Shown here: one piece after another, positions 42,443 to 52,443 of the stretch | How positions within the stretch are numbered: the first letter of the stretch is position 1 | Layout of the letters: every line of letters starts with the position of its first letter | Assembly (NCBI RefSeq): GCF_039697315.1 | Contig: NZ_CP155619.1 | Span: 3,410,001 to 3,474,000, forward strand | Direction: 5' to 3' | Source of the DNA: Pseudomonas abietaniphila | GTDB taxonomy: Bacteria > Pseudomonadota > Gammaproteobacteria > Pseudomonadales > Pseudomonadaceae | DNA length: 64,000 nucleotides | Translations under genes and position numbers: made by a program | The notes under the pieces: model-generated | Told to the model about the DNA's origin: nothing | What the model saw: the letters and a program-made list of their open reading frames with translations, nothing else | Databases searched by the model: none

Positions 42443-43774
42443 TCAATTGCCGCGTGTGACACTCAATCCCTTGAGCAGACTGAGGGCCTGGTTCAGCTGG
42501 TAATCGTCGTCCTGTGGACGCGCCTTGCCAGCCTTGGACTTGGTGGTCGGTTTGTCCGCGCCGCCGTTGCCGTTGCCCAGGTGGCCGAGCAGGTCGGCCT
42601 CTTTGTAGTTCTCGCCGTCGGCCTCGGTGGTGACCTTGGCACGTTTGACTTCGATGTCCGGGTTGATGCCTTGCGCCTGAATCGAACGACCATTCGGCGT
42701 GTAGTACAGCGCCGTGGTGATCTTCAGCGCGCGGTCGTTGGCCAGCGGCAGAACGGTCTGCACCGAGCCCTTGCCGAACGAGTCGGTGCCCATCAGGATG
42801 CCGCGTTTCTGATCCTGCAAGGCACCGGCGACGATCTCGGAAGCCGAGGCGCTGCCGCCGTTGATCAGAACAACCAGAGGCGCGCCTTCGCTGGCGTCGG
42901 CCGGGTCTGCCGAGAAGCGCAGTTCGGAGTTGGCGATGCGGCCCTTGGTGTAAACGATCAGGCCTTTGGTGAGGAAATGGTCAGCCACTTCGACCGCTGC
43001 CTGCAACACGCCGCCAGGGTTATTGCGCAGGTCGAGGATCAGGCCGTTCATCTTCTTGCCGTTGTCCTTGCGCAGCTTGGCCAGCGCCTTGCCGACTTCT
43101 TCACCGGTCTTGACCTGGAACTGGGTGATGCGGATATAGCCGTAGCCAGGCTCCAGCATCTGCGACTTCACGCTCTTGACCTGAATGGTCGCGCGGGCCA
43201 GCGTCACGTCGAACGGGTTGCCGCCGTCGCGCACCAACGTGAGGGTGATCTTCTCGCCGATCTTGCCGCGCATCTTGTCGACGGCTTCCTGCATGGTCTG
43301 GCCCTGGGTCGGCGCGCCGTTGATCTTGACGATCAGGTCGCCGGCCTCGATGCCCGCCTTGGACGCAGGCGTGTCGTCGATCGGCGACACGACCTTTATA
43401 AAGCCGTCCTCGACGCCGACCTCGATGCCCAGACCACCGAACTCGCCGCTGGTGCTTTCCTGCAGCTCCTGAAAGTCTTCAGGGCCCAGATAGGCGGAGT
43501 GCGGGTCGAGGTTGCTGAGCATGCCCTTGATAGCGTTTTCCAGCAGGGTCTTGTCATCGACCGGCTCGACATACGCAGCTTTGATCCGGTCCATCACCTC
43601 GGCAAAGGTGCGCAGCTCGTCGAGCGGCAGCGGCGCCTTGATGTTCGCGGCATTGGCAGGCGCGGAAGCAGCAGGCGCCGCAGCGGGAGCGGCACCGGCA
43701 GCCTGCGCAAGAGGCGCGCCGATAACCACGGCGATAGTCAGGGCCAGCGAGGTGAGGCGGGACGAAAACAGCAT
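42443..43774 (-). CDS. ctpA: S41-family C-terminal processing protease (CtpA-like)
   Basis: A 443-residue periplasmic serine protease. Signal peptide MLFSSRLTSLALTIAVVIGAPLAQA, an alanine-rich linker, PDZ domain (residues ~90-190, GGLGIEVGVEDGFIKVVSPIDDTPASKAGIEAGDLIVKINGAP), then the tail-specific protease domain with catalytic serine in INGGSASASEIV and lysine in DSFGKGSVQT. Such enzymes degrade peptidoglycan hydrolases and other envelope proteins, consistent with the neighbouring envC. A 30-base gap separates it from envC. Confidence 0.93.
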   Translation of the reverse strand: MLFSSRLTSLALTIAVVIGAPLAQAAGAAPAAAPAASAPANAANIKAPLPLDELRTFAEVMDRIKAAYVEPVDDKTLLENAIKGMLSNLDPHSAYLGPEDFQELQESTSGEFGGLGIEVGVEDGFIKVVSPIDDTPASKAGIEAGDLIVKINGAPTQGQTMQEAVDKMRGKIGEKITLTLVRDGGNPFDVTLARATIQVKSVKSQMLEPGYGYIRITQFQVKTGEEVGKALAKLRKDNGKKMNGLILDLRNNPGGVLQAAVEVADHFLTKGLIVYTKGRIANSELRFSADPADASEGAPLVVLINGGSASASEIVAGALQDQKRGILMGTDSFGKGSVQTVLPLANDRALKITTALYYTPNGRSIQAQGINPDIEVKRAKVTTEADGENYKEADLLGHLGNGNGGADKPTTKSKAGKARPQDDDYQLNQALSLLKGLSVTRGN

Positions 43775-43804
43775 GTCTTACGAACTCCTGAGTGAGGTGT
43801 CGAC

Positions 43805-45115
43805 TTATCCTTGAGTGCGACACCATTGGGCCGGATCACTAGGGCGACCCTGCTGACGAATAGCGAAATACAGCGCCGGAGTGTCCTGACCGCCACCACT
43901 GTTGCCCACGGTGGAGATCGCCTCTCCGGCTTTTACAACGTCCCCAGCTTCCTTCAACAGACTCTGGTTGTGACCGTACAGACTCAAATAACCGTTGCCG
44001 TGGTCGAGAATGACCAGCAGGCCAGCGCCCCGCAACCAGTCGGCGAAGACCACACGACCACCATGCACAGCGTGTACCTGACTGCCTGCGGCAGCACTGA
44101 TCATCACGCCGTCCCACTTGGTTCGCTCGTCATCGCCACGGGTTTCACCGAAACGCGCCAACAATCGACCATCAACAGGCCAAGGAAGTTTTCCCCGTGC
44201 TTGCTCAAAAGGTCCGCCGTAGGACTGACCGGCACTGGAAACCAGCGCGCCGGGGGCTTTGGTGGGGCGACGCGGCGCTTCATCGCTGTCGTCTTTTCCT
44301 CGGCTTTTGGCCAGCGCTTCCTGCTCGCGCTGGCGTTTCTCGGCTTCCTGCTGAGCCAGTAGCGCTTTCTGACGCGCCTCTTCGGCTTCGCGGGCCTGCC
44401 GCGCAAGGGTTTCTTCGATGGTCTTGAGGACTTTAGTCAGGTCTGCCTGATCTTGCTGGCGAGACTGCAGTTTCTGGTCCCGAGCCTTGTAGTCCTGATT
44501 CAGCTTGGCCAAGGCGACCTGACGTTGCTGGCGAACGGTGTCGAGCTGCGCTTTCTGGTCATCCAGTGAGCTCTTCTGCACCAGCAGCTGGGCTTGTTGC
44601 AGGTCGATGTCTTTTTCGACTTCTGCCAGTTGGCGCAGCGTTTCGTTGAAGCTGCGCAGCTGCTCCAGGCGGGCCTGGCTCAGGTAATCGTAATAGGTGA
44701 GGGTGCGTGCGAATTTCTCGGGGTTCTGCTGGTTGAGCAGCAGTTTGAGGTATTCCTGACGCCCGTTCTGATAGGCGGCGCGGGCCTGAATTGCGATCAG
44801 GCGTTGCTGTTCAACGCGTGCGCTTTGGAGTTTTTTTTTCTCTCCATCGAGCCGTTGAAGCTCGGTTTCACTCTTTTTTAGTTCCTTCTGCAGGGCCTCC
44901 ACCTGCTTTTCCAGCTTGCCCATTTCGGTTTCGGTTGAGCGCAGATCTTTCTGAACGCCGGATTTTTCTTCCTGGAGCTGGCTCAGCGCCTTCTTCAGTT
45001 CGGTAATGTCCTGACGCGTGGCATCCAGCTGTTTTTGGGTTTGTGCGCGCTCATCGTCGGCAAAGGCCGGATTGAGCAGACAAATCAAAGCGAGGGCGAT
45101 CAGGGCGCGGAGCAT
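43805..45115 (-). CDS. envC: Murein hydrolase activator EnvC
   Basis: EnvC activates septal amidases at division. The 436-residue protein has a signal peptide (MLRALIALALICLLNPAFA), a long coiled coil (residues ~22-260, TQKQLDATRQDITELKKALSQLQEEKSGV...), and a degenerate LytM domain at the C-terminus. The zinc motifs are lost: no HxxxD (KWDGVMISA) and LYFAI where active enzymes have HxH, so it is an activator, not an enzyme. The start at 45115 is chosen for the signal peptide rather than 45172. Confidence 0.93.
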   Translation of the reverse strand: MLRALIALALICLLNPAFADDERAQTQKQLDATRQDITELKKALSQLQEEKSGVQKDLRSTETEMGKLEKQVEALQKELKKSETELQRLDGEKKKLQSARVEQQRLIAIQARAAYQNGRQEYLKLLLNQQNPEKFARTLTYYDYLSQARLEQLRSFNETLRQLAEVEKDIDLQQAQLLVQKSSLDDQKAQLDTVRQQRQVALAKLNQDYKARDQKLQSRQQDQADLTKVLKTIEETLARQAREAEEARQKALLAQQEAEKRQREQEALAKSRGKDDSDEAPRRPTKAPGALVSSAGQSYGGPFEQARGKLPWPVDGRLLARFGETRGDDERTKWDGVMISAAAGSQVHAVHGGRVVFADWLRGAGLLVILDHGNGYLSLYGHNQSLLKEAGDVVKAGEAISTVGNSGGGQDTPALYFAIRQQGRPSDPAQWCRTQG

Positions 45116-45212
45116 GGAGTTGGGCGATACCAGGAGTGAAGACGGGCTTAGTATGCCCGGCGATGGCTGCAAAAAAAACGCTCATAGGGCCGCGCTTTCA
45201 GACATTTCATAC

Positions 45213-45247
45213 AAAAACCGGCCTGCCGGTTAACGGCAGGCCGGTTT
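45213..45247 (-). terminator. Terminator of gpmI
   Basis: AAACCGGCCTGCCG / CGGCAGGCCGGTTTTT strong GC stem with a short TTAA loop, a few bases after the gpmI stop (minus strand). Confidence 0.93.
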
Positions 45248-45255
45248 ATGTGGGC

Positions 45256-46791
45256 TTATTTGGCAACCAGAATCGATTTGCCGGTCATTTCTTTCGGAAT
45301 GTCCATGCCCAGCAGCGTCAGCATGGTCGGCGCCACGTCTGCCAGCACGCCGCCCTCACGCACGCTCAGGTCACGCTTGCCGACATAGATGAAAGGCACG
45401 GGCTCAGTGGTGTGCGCCGTGTGCGCCTGGCCTGTGGCGTCGTCGGTCATCTGCTCGACGTTGCCGTGGTCAGCGGTGATCAGCGCTTCGCCGCCGACTT
45501 TTTCCAGGGCCTCGGTGATGCGACCCACGCAGACGTCGAGGCATTCAACGGCCTTGATCGCGGCTTCCATGATGCCGCTGTGGCCGACCATGTCACCGTT
45601 GGCGTAGTTGACCACGATCACGTCGAAACGCTGATTTTCAATGGCGTCCACGATTTTGTCCGTGACTTCCGGCGCGCTCATTTCTGGCTGCAGGTCGTAG
45701 GTGGCGACTTTCGGCGACGGGATCAGGATGCGCTCTTCGCCCGGGAACGGCTCTTCACGGCCGCCGGAGAAGAAGAATGTTACGTGCGCGTATTTTTCGG
45801 TTTCAGCGATACGCAGCTGGGTTTTGCCGTTATTCGACAGGTACTCACCCAGCACATTGTGCAGGCCTTCTTTGGTGAACGCAGCCGGTGCAGGGATGGT
45901 GGCGGCGTACTGGGTCAGCATCACGAAGCCGGCGAGTTTTGGCTGACGTGCGCGGGCGAAATCTTTGAAATCGTCTTCAACGAACACGCGGGTCAGTTCA
46001 CGGGCGCGGTCGGCACGGAAGTTCATGAACACGACGGCGTCGCCGTCCTGGACTTCAACCTTCTCGCCAATGCTCGTGGCTTTGACGAATTCGTCGTTTT
46101 CGTCGCGCGCGTAAGCAGCGTCCAGCGCGGCCTTGGCGGTGTCAGCCTGGAATTCAGACGTGCCGTCGACAATCAGGTTGTAGGCGGATTCGACACGGTC
46201 CCAGCGGTTATCGCGGTCCATGGCGAAGTAGCGGCCGACGATCGTTGCAGTGCGACCTTTGCCCAGACGCTTGTAGGCCGTCTCCATGGTGTCGAGGTAC
46301 TTGTGCGCGCTGCGTGGCGGCGTGTCGCGACCGTCCAGGAAAGCATGCAGGTAGATCTTCTCGGCGCCGCGTTTGACCGCCAGTTCCACCATCGCCACCA
46401 GGTGGTCTTCATGGCTGTGAACGCCGCCATCGGACAGCAGGCCCATGATGTGCACAGCCTTGCCAGCGCCAACGGCCTTGTCCACGGCTGCGCAGATCGT
46501 CGGGTTTTCGAAGAACTCACCGTCGCGGATCGCTTTGGTCACGCGGGTGAAGTCCTGATAAACGACGCGCCCGGCACCCAGGTTCATGTGGCCGACTTCG
46601 GAGTTGCCCATCTGGCCGTCCGGCAGGCCGACGTCCATCCCGGATCCAGAGATCAGGCCGTTGGGCATGGTCTTGTAGAGGCGATCGAAGACCGGCATCT
46701 TCGCCTCGTAGACCGCGTTGCCGTGATGGCTGTCGCTGTGACCGAAGCCGTCCAGGATGATCAGAACCAAAGGTTTAGGCGTGGTAGTCAT
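45256..46791 (-). CDS. gpmI: 2,3-bisphosphoglycerate-independent phosphoglycerate mutase GpmI
   Basis: GpmI interconverts 3- and 2-phosphoglycerate in glycolysis and gluconeogenesis using two manganese ions. The 511-residue protein begins [17 protein letters not shown] and has the catalytic serine in [13 protein letters not shown]; metal-binding motifs include [11 protein letters not shown] and [12 protein letters not shown]. Start at 46791; the extension to 46848 is not supported. Followed by its own terminator, then envC. Confidence 0.97.
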   Translation of the reverse strand: MTTTPKPLVLIILDGFGHSDSHHGNAVYEAKMPVFDRLYKTMPNGLISGSGMDVGLPDGQMGNSEVGHMNLGAGRVVYQDFTRVTKAIRDGEFFENPTICAAVDKAVGAGKAVHIMGLLSDGGVHSHEDHLVAMVELAVKRGAEKIYLHAFLDGRDTPPRSAHKYLDTMETAYKRLGKGRTATIVGRYFAMDRDNRWDRVESAYNLIVDGTSEFQADTAKAALDAAYARDENDEFVKATSIGEKVEVQDGDAVVFMNFRADRARELTRVFVEDDFKDFARARQPKLAGFVMLTQYAATIPAPAAFTKEGLHNVLGEYLSNNGKTQLRIAETEKYAHVTFFFSGGREEPFPGEERILIPSPKVATYDLQPEMSAPEVTDKIVDAIENQRFDVIVVNYANGDMVGHSGIMEAAIKAVECLDVCVGRITEALEKVGGEALITADHGNVEQMTDDATGQAHTAHTTEPVPFIYVGKRDLSVREGGVLADVAPTMLTLLGMDIPKEMTGKSILVAK

Positions 46792-46877
46792 GAATCCCAC
46801 TCTTTGTGAAAAGATGAAGTAGAGAAAAGATCGACAGTTTAGGGACAAGTTCAGACGGCGTCACTGCCGTACGGGCT

Positions 46878-46905
46878 TTGGCCGACCTTGGGTGCTGTGT
46901 ATACT
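46878..46905 (+). promoter_or_regulatory. Sigma-70 promoter of rhodanese-grxC-secB
   Basis: TTGGCC (-35, 46878-46883) and TATACT (-10, 46900-46905) with a 16-base spacer, about 30 bases before the rhodanese start. Confidence 0.6.
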
Positions 46906-46936
46906 GGCCGACATTTTAACGCCCTGGAACCTAATG

Positions 46937-47350
46937 ATGGTTGATCACCTGATTGCATTTGCCACTAATCACTATTTGATCTCTGGCGCTTTCGTCATCC
47001 TGCTGGCACTGCTGATCGCGACAGAACTCAACAAGGGCGGCAAAAGCCTGAGCACCGGCGAACTGACTGCGCTGGTCAACCGTGACGAGGCGGTGGTCAT
47101 CGATGTACGTCCCAAGAAGGACTATGCCACCGGTCATATCGTCGGCTCCTTGAACTTCCCGCAGGACAAGGTCATGTCCCGTACTTCGGAGCTTGAGAAG
47201 TACAAATCCAAGACCCTGATCATCGTCGACGCCGCCGGTCAGCACGCAGGGCACGTGGCCAGCGAGCTGCTCAAGGCCGGTTTCACCGCCGCCAAGCTGT
47301 CCGGTGGCGTTTCGTCGTGGCGCGGCGACAACCTGCCGCTGGTGAAGTGA
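46937..47350 (+). CDS. Membrane-anchored rhodanese-like protein (no active cysteine)
   Basis: A 137-residue protein with one N-terminal membrane segment (YLISGAFVILLALLIATEL) and a rhodanese domain (VVIDVRPKKDYATGHIVGSLNFPQ, AAKLSGGVSSWRGDNLPLVK). The loop that normally holds the catalytic cysteine reads VDAAGQHA, so it is probably not a sulfurtransferase and may bind a partner. It is the YibN-type gene placed before grxC and secB, a common gammaproteobacterial order. ATG at 46934 is an equally possible start. Confidence 0.88.
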   Translation: MVDHLIAFATNHYLISGAFVILLALLIATELNKGGKSLSTGELTALVNRDEAVVIDVRPKKDYATGHIVGSLNFPQDKVMSRTSELEKYKSKTLIIVDAAGQHAGHVASELLKAGFTAAKLSGGVSSWRGDNLPLVK

Positions 47351-47351
47351 A

Positions 47352-47606
47352 ATGGCTGAAGTCGTCGTCTACTCCAGCGATTATTGCCCTTACTGCTCGC
47401 GGGCCAAGTACCTGCTCGAGAGCAAGAATGTCGACTTCGAGGAGATCAAAGTCGATGGCAAGCCACAGATTCGCGCAGAAATGACTAAAAAGGCTGGCCG
47501 CACGTCGGTTCCTCAGATCTGGATCGGCTCGGTCCATGTCGGAGGTTGCGACGACCTGTTCGCCCTGGAACGCGCTGGCAAGCTCGACGCATTGTTGAGC
47601 GCCTGA
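47352..47606 (+). CDS. grxC: Glutaredoxin 3 GrxC
   Basis: An 84-residue dithiol glutaredoxin that reduces disulfides with glutathione. The CPYC active site (residues 11-14), TSVPQIWI cis-proline loop and VGGCDDLFALE glutathione-binding segment are all present. It starts 1 base after the rhodanese stop and precedes secB by 45 bases; the three form an operon. Confidence 0.97.
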   Translation: MAEVVVYSSDYCPYCSRAKYLLESKNVDFEEIKVDGKPQIRAEMTKKAGRTSVPQIWIGSVHVGGCDDLFALERAGKLDALLSA

Positions 47607-47651
47607 ATTCGAACCCTACGTACAAGACCTGAAAAGTAAGAAGGATCTGAG

Positions 47652-48137
47652 ATGACCGATCAAACGAATAACGGCGCCACTTCCAACGAAGAAGCACCAC
47701 AGTTCTCCCTGCAACGCATCTACGTTCGTGACCTGTCCTTCGAAGCGCCAAAAAGCCCGGCGATCTTCCGTCAGGAGTGGACCCCAAGCGTGAGCCTGGA
47801 CCTGAACACCCGTCAGAAGCAGCTGGAAAATGACTTCTACGAAGTCGTGCTGACCCTGTCGGTCGAAGTGAAGAACGGCGAAGAAATCGCCTTCATCGCT
47901 GAAGTCCAGCAAGCCGGTATCTTCCTGATCAAGGGCCTGGACGCCTCTTCGATGAGCCACACCCTCGGCGCGTTCTGCCCGAACATCCTGTTCCCGTATG
48001 CCCGTGAAACCATCGACAGCCTGGTTGTCCGCGGCTCGTTCCCTGCGCTGATGCTGGCTCCGGTGAACTTCGACGCCCTGTACGCTCAAGAGCTGCAGCG
48101 CATGCAGGAATCCGGCGAAACGCCGACCGTTCAGTAA
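47652..48137 (+). CDS. secB: Protein-export chaperone SecB
   Basis: SecB keeps preproteins unfolded and delivers them to SecA. The 161-residue protein contains the signature [22 protein letters not shown] and the later [40 protein letters not shown]. It has the usual short acidic, disordered N-terminus. Last gene of the rhodanese-grxC-secB operon, followed by a strong terminator. Confidence 0.98.
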   Translation: MTDQTNNGATSNEEAPQFSLQRIYVRDLSFEAPKSPAIFRQEWTPSVSLDLNTRQKQLENDFYEVVLTLSVEVKNGEEIAFIAEVQQAGIFLIKGLDASSMSHTLGAFCPNILFPYARETIDSLVVRGSFPALMLAPVNFDALYAQELQRMQESGETPTVQ

Positions 48138-48154
48138 GCCTTGCGGCCTGAATG

Positions 48155-48184
48155 AAAAAAGCGCCTGTGATGGGCGCTTTTTTT
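48155..48184 (+). terminator. Terminator of secB
   Basis: AAAAAAGCGCC TGTGAT GGGCGCTTTTTT stem with long A and T tracts, about 18 bases after the secB stop. Confidence 0.93.
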
Positions 48185-48204
48185 GTATGGGCGGACGCTA
48201 AAAA

Positions 48205-48387
48205 CTGTAGGAGCGTGGCTTGTCCCGCGATCGGCGGGGAACCCGTCGTAAATCCGTGTGATGTGCGGTGAACCAAAAATACCGTGGGCGCTGCATTTGC
48301 TGCCGGTGCCCGGCAGATCGCGGGACAAGCCACGCTCCTACAGGTGTGGATGCGATCGGTGTAGGAGTGAGCTTGCTCGCGATCAGG
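48205..48387. repeat. Repeat pair of GCGTGGCTTGTCCCGCGA type plus one REP
   Basis: CTGTAGGAGCGTGGCTTGTC and its inverted partner (GCGGGACAAGCCACGCTCCT) span 48205-48343, about 80 bp apart; a GAGTGAGCTTGCTCGCGA element follows (48360-48387). This GTGGCTTGTCCCGC type is found only here in the window. Confidence 0.85.
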
Positions 48388-48426
48388 CCCGCAGGGCATC
48401 CGTGTAGCGATCCCGCGCCGGAAGGG

Positions 48427-48882
48427 TTATTTAAAACCCAACTGCCGCCAGCCTTCATAGACGGCGACCGCCACGGTATTAGACAGATTCAGGCTGCGGC
48501 AGCCCTCGCGCATCGGCAGGCGCAGACGTTGGTCGCTCGACAGCGGGTCCAGCACCTCGGGCGGCAAGCCACGGCTTTCGGGGCCGAACACAAACGCATC
48601 GCCTTCCTGGAACGCCACGTCATGGAAAGGCTTAGAGCCCTTTGTGGTAAAAGCGAACAGGCGCGGATGACCGATGCTTTCCAGGCAACTGGCAAGGTCG
48701 GCGTGGCGATGCAGGGTGGCGTACTCGTGGTAATCGAGACCGGCACGACGCAGGCGCTTGTCATCCAGCTCGAAGCCCAGCGGCTCGATCAAATGCAGGC
48801 TGCAGCCGCTGTTGGCGCAGAGCCTGATGATGTTGCCGGTATTCGGCGGAATTTCTGGTTGAAAAAGGATCACGTGAAACAT
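48427..48882 (-). CDS. trmL: tRNA (cytidine/uridine-2'-O)-methyltransferase TrmL
   Basis: TrmL 2'-O-methylates position 34 of tRNA-Leu isoacceptors. The 151-residue SPOUT enzyme starts MFHVILFQPEIPPNTGNIIRLCANSGC and shows LHLIEPLGFELDDKRLRRAGLDY and the knotted SAM site VFGPESRGLP and CRSLNLSNTVAVAVYE. The ATG at 48882 is fixed by homology; the frame is open further but has no start. It is divergent from the small membrane protein, whose start is only 25 bases away. Confidence 0.96.
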   Translation of the reverse strand: MFHVILFQPEIPPNTGNIIRLCANSGCSLHLIEPLGFELDDKRLRRAGLDYHEYATLHRHADLASCLESIGHPRLFAFTTKGSKPFHDVAFQEGDAFVFGPESRGLPPEVLDPLSSDQRLRLPMREGCRSLNLSNTVAVAVYEGWRQLGFK

Positions 48883-48907
48883 GCACGGCTCCGAACATAA
48901 GGACGGG

Positions 48908-49321
48908 ATGCATTCTACCCCCGAAGAGGACCCGAGGCCGAAGCTATGGCCGCGGTTTTTGGGTTCCATTGCGATTTTCGGGGTCATGGTCGGGCTGATG
49001 ATCGGTCGCCTGACCACGCCGGACCCGATCGCACTGCAGCAAATCGAAGCACTGCCCAATGGCGTGGCGGTGTGGTTCAACCGCGAGCCGCAACTGCACG
49101 GTGAAATCGTCGATGGCGCAGTGGCGCTGCTGTTCAACGCCAAAGGCGAGGCGCAACGAGGCGAACTCAAGCTCAATGGTCGGGATGTGCGCTGGAGGGT
49201 ACAGAAGAGCGATAAGGGATTGTTGCTGAACCTGCTGGCGGCCCGTCCGTTACGCGGTGAGTGGCACGGCGCAACGCTGGACGGGCGCTGGAGACTCGAG
49301 GTGAGTCTCCGGGAGGAATAA
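48908..49321 (+). CDS. Small membrane-anchored hypothetical protein
   Basis: A 137-residue protein with one N-terminal membrane segment (FLGSIAIFGVMVGLMIGRL) and a short beta-rich periplasmic domain (LPNGVAVWFNREPQLHGEIVDGAVALLFNAKGEAQRGELKLNGRDVRWRV). AAGGA lies 5 bases before the ATG at 48908; an upstream ATG at 48881 would overlap the trmL start and is less likely. Function unknown. Confidence 0.8.
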   Translation: MHSTPEEDPRPKLWPRFLGSIAIFGVMVGLMIGRLTTPDPIALQQIEALPNGVAVWFNREPQLHGEIVDGAVALLFNAKGEAQRGELKLNGRDVRWRVQKSDKGLLLNLLAARPLRGEWHGATLDGRWRLEVSLREE

Positions 49322-49731
49322 AAGAGGGGAATCCCCGGCCTGCCTGTACCAAGGTCCCCAAAACTGGTGATGCTTAACCTATTGCAGCCTGCGTGCCAGT
49401 TTTGAGAATTGCCTGTAGGAAAGATGAAAGTATCTCGTCAGAGCCCGGTTTAAAGCCCGCATCCCGATGCATCAGGCAAATGGGCGTGGTTCGAGCGTTC
49501 GGATCAGCGTTCACATTTGGGTGTTTATTGATCAGTTTTGCACGCTATTCGCGCATTTTCGGGCGAGGGGTTACCAAAGTGATGCACAGGTCAGCCTGCG
49601 ATGGTCCCCCGCTGATAAACCTGTGGGAGTGAGCATGCTCACGAATGCTGCGTTCCAGCCCATGAAAAAGCACCGAATGTTCTGGCCCTTTCGTCAGCAA
49701 GCTCACTCCCACAGAGGGCATTGATCGCCGA
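49322..49731. other. Intergenic region with REP pair
   Basis: No supported gene. A facing REP pair of GAGTGAGCATGCTCACGA type occupies 49621-49714. The rest (49330-49610) has no recognised element. Confidence 0.6.
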
Positions 49732-50565
49732 TTAAAAAGGCACATCCCCCAAAATCGTCGCGCGGTGCATCACGCGGCGTTGCGGTCGGTAGTCGTCCAC
49801 CGCGTAATGCTGGGTCACTCGGTTGTCCCACATCGCTACATCGTTTTCCTGCCAACGCCAGCGGATGGTGAACTCGGGTCGCGTCGCGTGGGCGAACAGC
49901 ATTTTCAGAATCGCCTCGCTTTCTGCGGGCTCAAGTTCATTGATCCGGGTGGTGAAACCCTCGTTCACGAACAGCGCTTTGCGCCCGCTGACCGGGTGTG
50001 TGCGGATCACCGGATGGGACAAAGGCGGGTTTCTGCGGCGGGTTTCTTCCCAGCGCGCCAGGTCCTCGGCGGTGTTGCCGAAGCGCTCCAGCGGGAAAGA
50101 GCGAGTGAAGTCGTGGGTGGCCGTCAGCCCGTCGAGCAGTGCCTGCATCGGTCCGGACAGAGCTTCGAACGCCGCAATCCCGCTGGCCCATAACGTGTCC
50201 CCGCCATAAGCCGGTAGCAGCTTGGCACTCAATACCGCGCCGAGCGCCGGAGTGGGCAGGAAGGTCACGTCGGTGTGCCAGATCGCGTTGTCGCGAACAT
50301 CGGTCACTGCCGTGTCGAGGATCAGCACTTCCGGCTGCTCGGGCACGTTAGGGTAAATAGGGTGGATGTGCAGATCGCCGAAGTGCGCGGCGAAGCGCGC
50401 TTGCTGTTGAGGCGTTACCGGCTGATCGCGGAAGAACAGGACCTGGTGCTTGAGCAACGCCTGTTCGATGGCATCGCGTTGTTCTGCATTCAGGTCACGG
50501 CTCAGGTCGACGCCGCTGATGTGCGCGCCCAACGCTGAACTGAGCGGGGTAAGGGTGAGGCTCAT
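49732..50565 (-). CDS. tauD: Taurine dioxygenase TauD
   Basis: TauD releases sulfite from taurine using oxygen and 2-oxoglutarate. The 277-residue Fe(II)/2-oxoglutarate enzyme has the iron ligands H and D in [10 protein letters not shown] and the distal histidine in [12 protein letters not shown], with the 2-oxoglutarate-binding arginine next to it. The ATG at 50565 follows GAGAA. Last gene of the tauABCD operon (minus strand), expressed under sulfur limitation in related species. Confidence 0.94.
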   Translation of the reverse strand: MSLTLTPLSSALGAHISGVDLSRDLNAEQRDAIEQALLKHQVLFFRDQPVTPQQQARFAAHFGDLHIHPIYPNVPEQPEVLILDTAVTDVRDNAIWHTDVTFLPTPALGAVLSAKLLPAYGGDTLWASGIAAFEALSGPMQALLDGLTATHDFTRSFPLERFGNTAEDLARWEETRRRNPPLSHPVIRTHPVSGRKALFVNEGFTTRINELEPAESEAILKMLFAHATRPEFTIRWRWQENDVAMWDNRVTQHYAVDDYRPQRRVMHRATILGDVPF

Positions 50566-50627
50566 GGTCGTTCTCATATCCGGCGCCGAGGTGTCGGCGT
50601 AGTCAGTGTGTGTCGATGAAACAGCAA

Positions 50628-51482
50628 TCAGTGGTTCTGTCCGTGCCAGGGCACCAGCTTGCGTTGCAGGGCCCGCAGTCCCATTTCCAGGGCAAACGCG
50701 ATCAGCGCGATGACCAGAATTCCCAGCACCACCACATCGGTGACCAGGAACTGCGCGGCGGACTGCACCATGAACCCCAGGCCGCTGGTGGCGGCGATCA
50801 ATTCAGCTGCGACCAGCGTCGACCAGCCCACGCCCAGGCCGATACGAACGCCTGTGAGAATCTCGGGCAGTGCGCTGGGCAGGATGACGTGACGGATCAA
50901 CTGCCAGCGACTGGCGCCCAACGACTGCGCCGCCCTGAGCTTCGCGCTGTCGACTGTCCGCACACCGGTGGCGGTCGCAATCGCGATGGGCGCGAAGATG
51001 GCCAGATAAATCAGCAGCACCTTGGAGAACTCGCCGATGCCGCACCAGATGACGATCAGCGGCAGGTAAGCGAGCGGTGGAATAGGGCGGTAGAACTCGA
51101 TCAGCGGGTCGAAGATGCCGCGAGCAATCCGGTTATGGCCGATGGCAATGCCGACGGGGATCGCTGTCAGTACGGCGAAAAACAGCGCAAGTCCGATGCG
51201 TTGCAGGCTCGCGCCCAGGTGCTGCCAGAGGGTCGACTCCATGTAGCCTTTGGTCATCAGCAGCCAGGCTTTTTCCAGCACGGCCGAGGGAGGCGGCAGG
51301 AACAACGGCTCAACCCATTCGAATGCCGTGACCAGCCACCAGGCGGCGAGCAGTACGGCGAGTGTCAGGACGCTGATGGCCCGCGTGCTCAAAGACAATC
51401 CGCGTGACCTTTTGACCTCGGTGTTGGCGGGCGACGGCTTGATCAACGCCTGCGCAGCAGGAGGCGACTGGAGTTGAGTCAT
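50628..51482 (-). CDS. tauC: Taurine ABC transporter permease TauC
   Basis: A 284-residue permease with a 20-30-residue cytoplasmic start, about six membrane segments and the EAA loop ([36 protein letters not shown]) of the nitrate/sulfonate/taurine class. It overlaps tauB by 4 bases (ATGA). Together with TauA and TauB it imports taurine; TauD, encoded next, desulfonates it. Confidence 0.94.
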   Translation of the reverse strand: MTQLQSPPAAQALIKPSPANTEVKRSRGLSLSTRAISVLTLAVLLAAWWLVTAFEWVEPLFLPPPSAVLEKAWLLMTKGYMESTLWQHLGASLQRIGLALFFAVLTAIPVGIAIGHNRIARGIFDPLIEFYRPIPPLAYLPLIVIWCGIGEFSKVLLIYLAIFAPIAIATATGVRTVDSAKLRAAQSLGASRWQLIRHVILPSALPEILTGVRIGLGVGWSTLVAAELIAATSGLGFMVQSAAQFLVTDVVVLGILVIALIAFALEMGLRALQRKLVPWHGQNH

Positions 51483-52261
51483 GCTCGTTGCTCCTGACGT
51501 TGAAAAAATACGCGGGCCAGGACGTGCTCGCGGGTTTCGATGAATCGAGGGTCGGATTTGATCGCCCGCGCCGATTCGCCGGCGCTGTAGCGCTGACCGA
51601 AATCAAGCGTGAGGTGTTCGACGATCTGTCCTGGATTCGGTGCGAGCAGGATGAGGTCGGTCGCCAGAAATACGGCCTCCTCGATGTCATGGGTAATCAG
51701 AAAGACCGGCTTGGCGCTGCGCTGCCAGACCTGCAGAAGCAGCTCCTGCATCTGTTCGCGGGTGAAGGCATCCAGTGCGCCGAAGGGTTCGTCCATCAGC
51801 AGTACGCGAGGATCGGCGGCAAGCGCGCGGGCCAGGCCAACCCGCTGTTTCTGGCCGCCAGACAGTTGCAAGATACGGCGCTTCTCGAACCCGGCCAGAT
51901 CGACCAGGGCGAGCATCTCGCGCGCTTTCGCTTCGCGTTGCACTCGAGGCACGCCTGCAAGCTCAAGCCCGAAGGCAACGTTGGCCAGTACGTCTTGCCA
52001 GGGCAGCAAGGCGTCGTCCTGGAACACCACACCGCGCTCGGCACTCGGACCTTTCACCGGCACCTGATCAAGGGTGATGCGACCGGCACTGGGTTCGACG
52101 AAACCCGCGATTAGATTCAGCAGAGAAGTCTTGCCGCTGCCAGACGGACCCAAGGCGACCAGCAGTTGTTGCGGGCCCAGGCTCAGGGAGATGTCCGACA
52201 GCACCGGCTCGGCCGCACCGGGATACTGTGCGCTGATGCGCTCCAGCTGTAACAAGGCCAT
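51479..52261 (-). CDS. tauB: Taurine ABC transporter ATP-binding protein TauB
   Basis: A 260-residue ATPase with Walker [10 protein letters not shown], signature LSGGQKQR, Walker [13 protein letters not shown] and the switch histidine in [10 protein letters not shown]. The start at 52261 follows GGAG at 8 bases; the upstream open frame to 52339 has no support. Overlaps tauC by 4 bases. The gap to tauA (52262-52443) contains a REP pair. Confidence 0.95.
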   Translation of the reverse strand: MALLQLERISAQYPGAAEPVLSDISLSLGPQQLLVALGPSGSGKTSLLNLIAGFVEPSAGRITLDQVPVKGPSAERGVVFQDDALLPWQDVLANVAFGLELAGVPRVQREAKAREMLALVDLAGFEKRRILQLSGGQKQRVGLARALAADPRVLLMDEPFGALDAFTREQMQELLLQVWQRSAKPVFLITHDIEEAVFLATDLILLAPNPGQIVEHLTLDFGQRYSAGESARAIKSDPRFIETREHVLARVFFQRQEQRA

Positions 52262-52320
52262 GGCAATGACTCCGCTTCTATATAGAGGTACTGGTCGTGC
52301 TGCATTAGCAGGTCGGCCTC

Positions 52321-52412
52321 CTGGTGTGAGCGAATTCACTCGCGATGCAGTCTTTCAGTCGACATTTCTGTGTCGTCTGAAACAGCTTTCGCGAATGAAT
52401 TCGCTCCCACAG
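52321..52412. repeat. REP pair between tauA and tauB
   Basis: A facing pair of GAATTCATTCGCGA type (left copy decayed, CTGGTGTGAGCGAATTCACT). It lies inside the tau operon and could stabilise the tauA message. Confidence 0.85.
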
Positions 52413-52443
52413 GAGATGGCGCCCTACCTGCCTGGGCGGTGGC

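Noticed and set aside
42335..46809. Long plus-strand frames (486 and 557 codons) opposite ctpA and gpmI
   Set aside because: Antisense shadows; the minus-strand proteins carry intact catalytic motifs.
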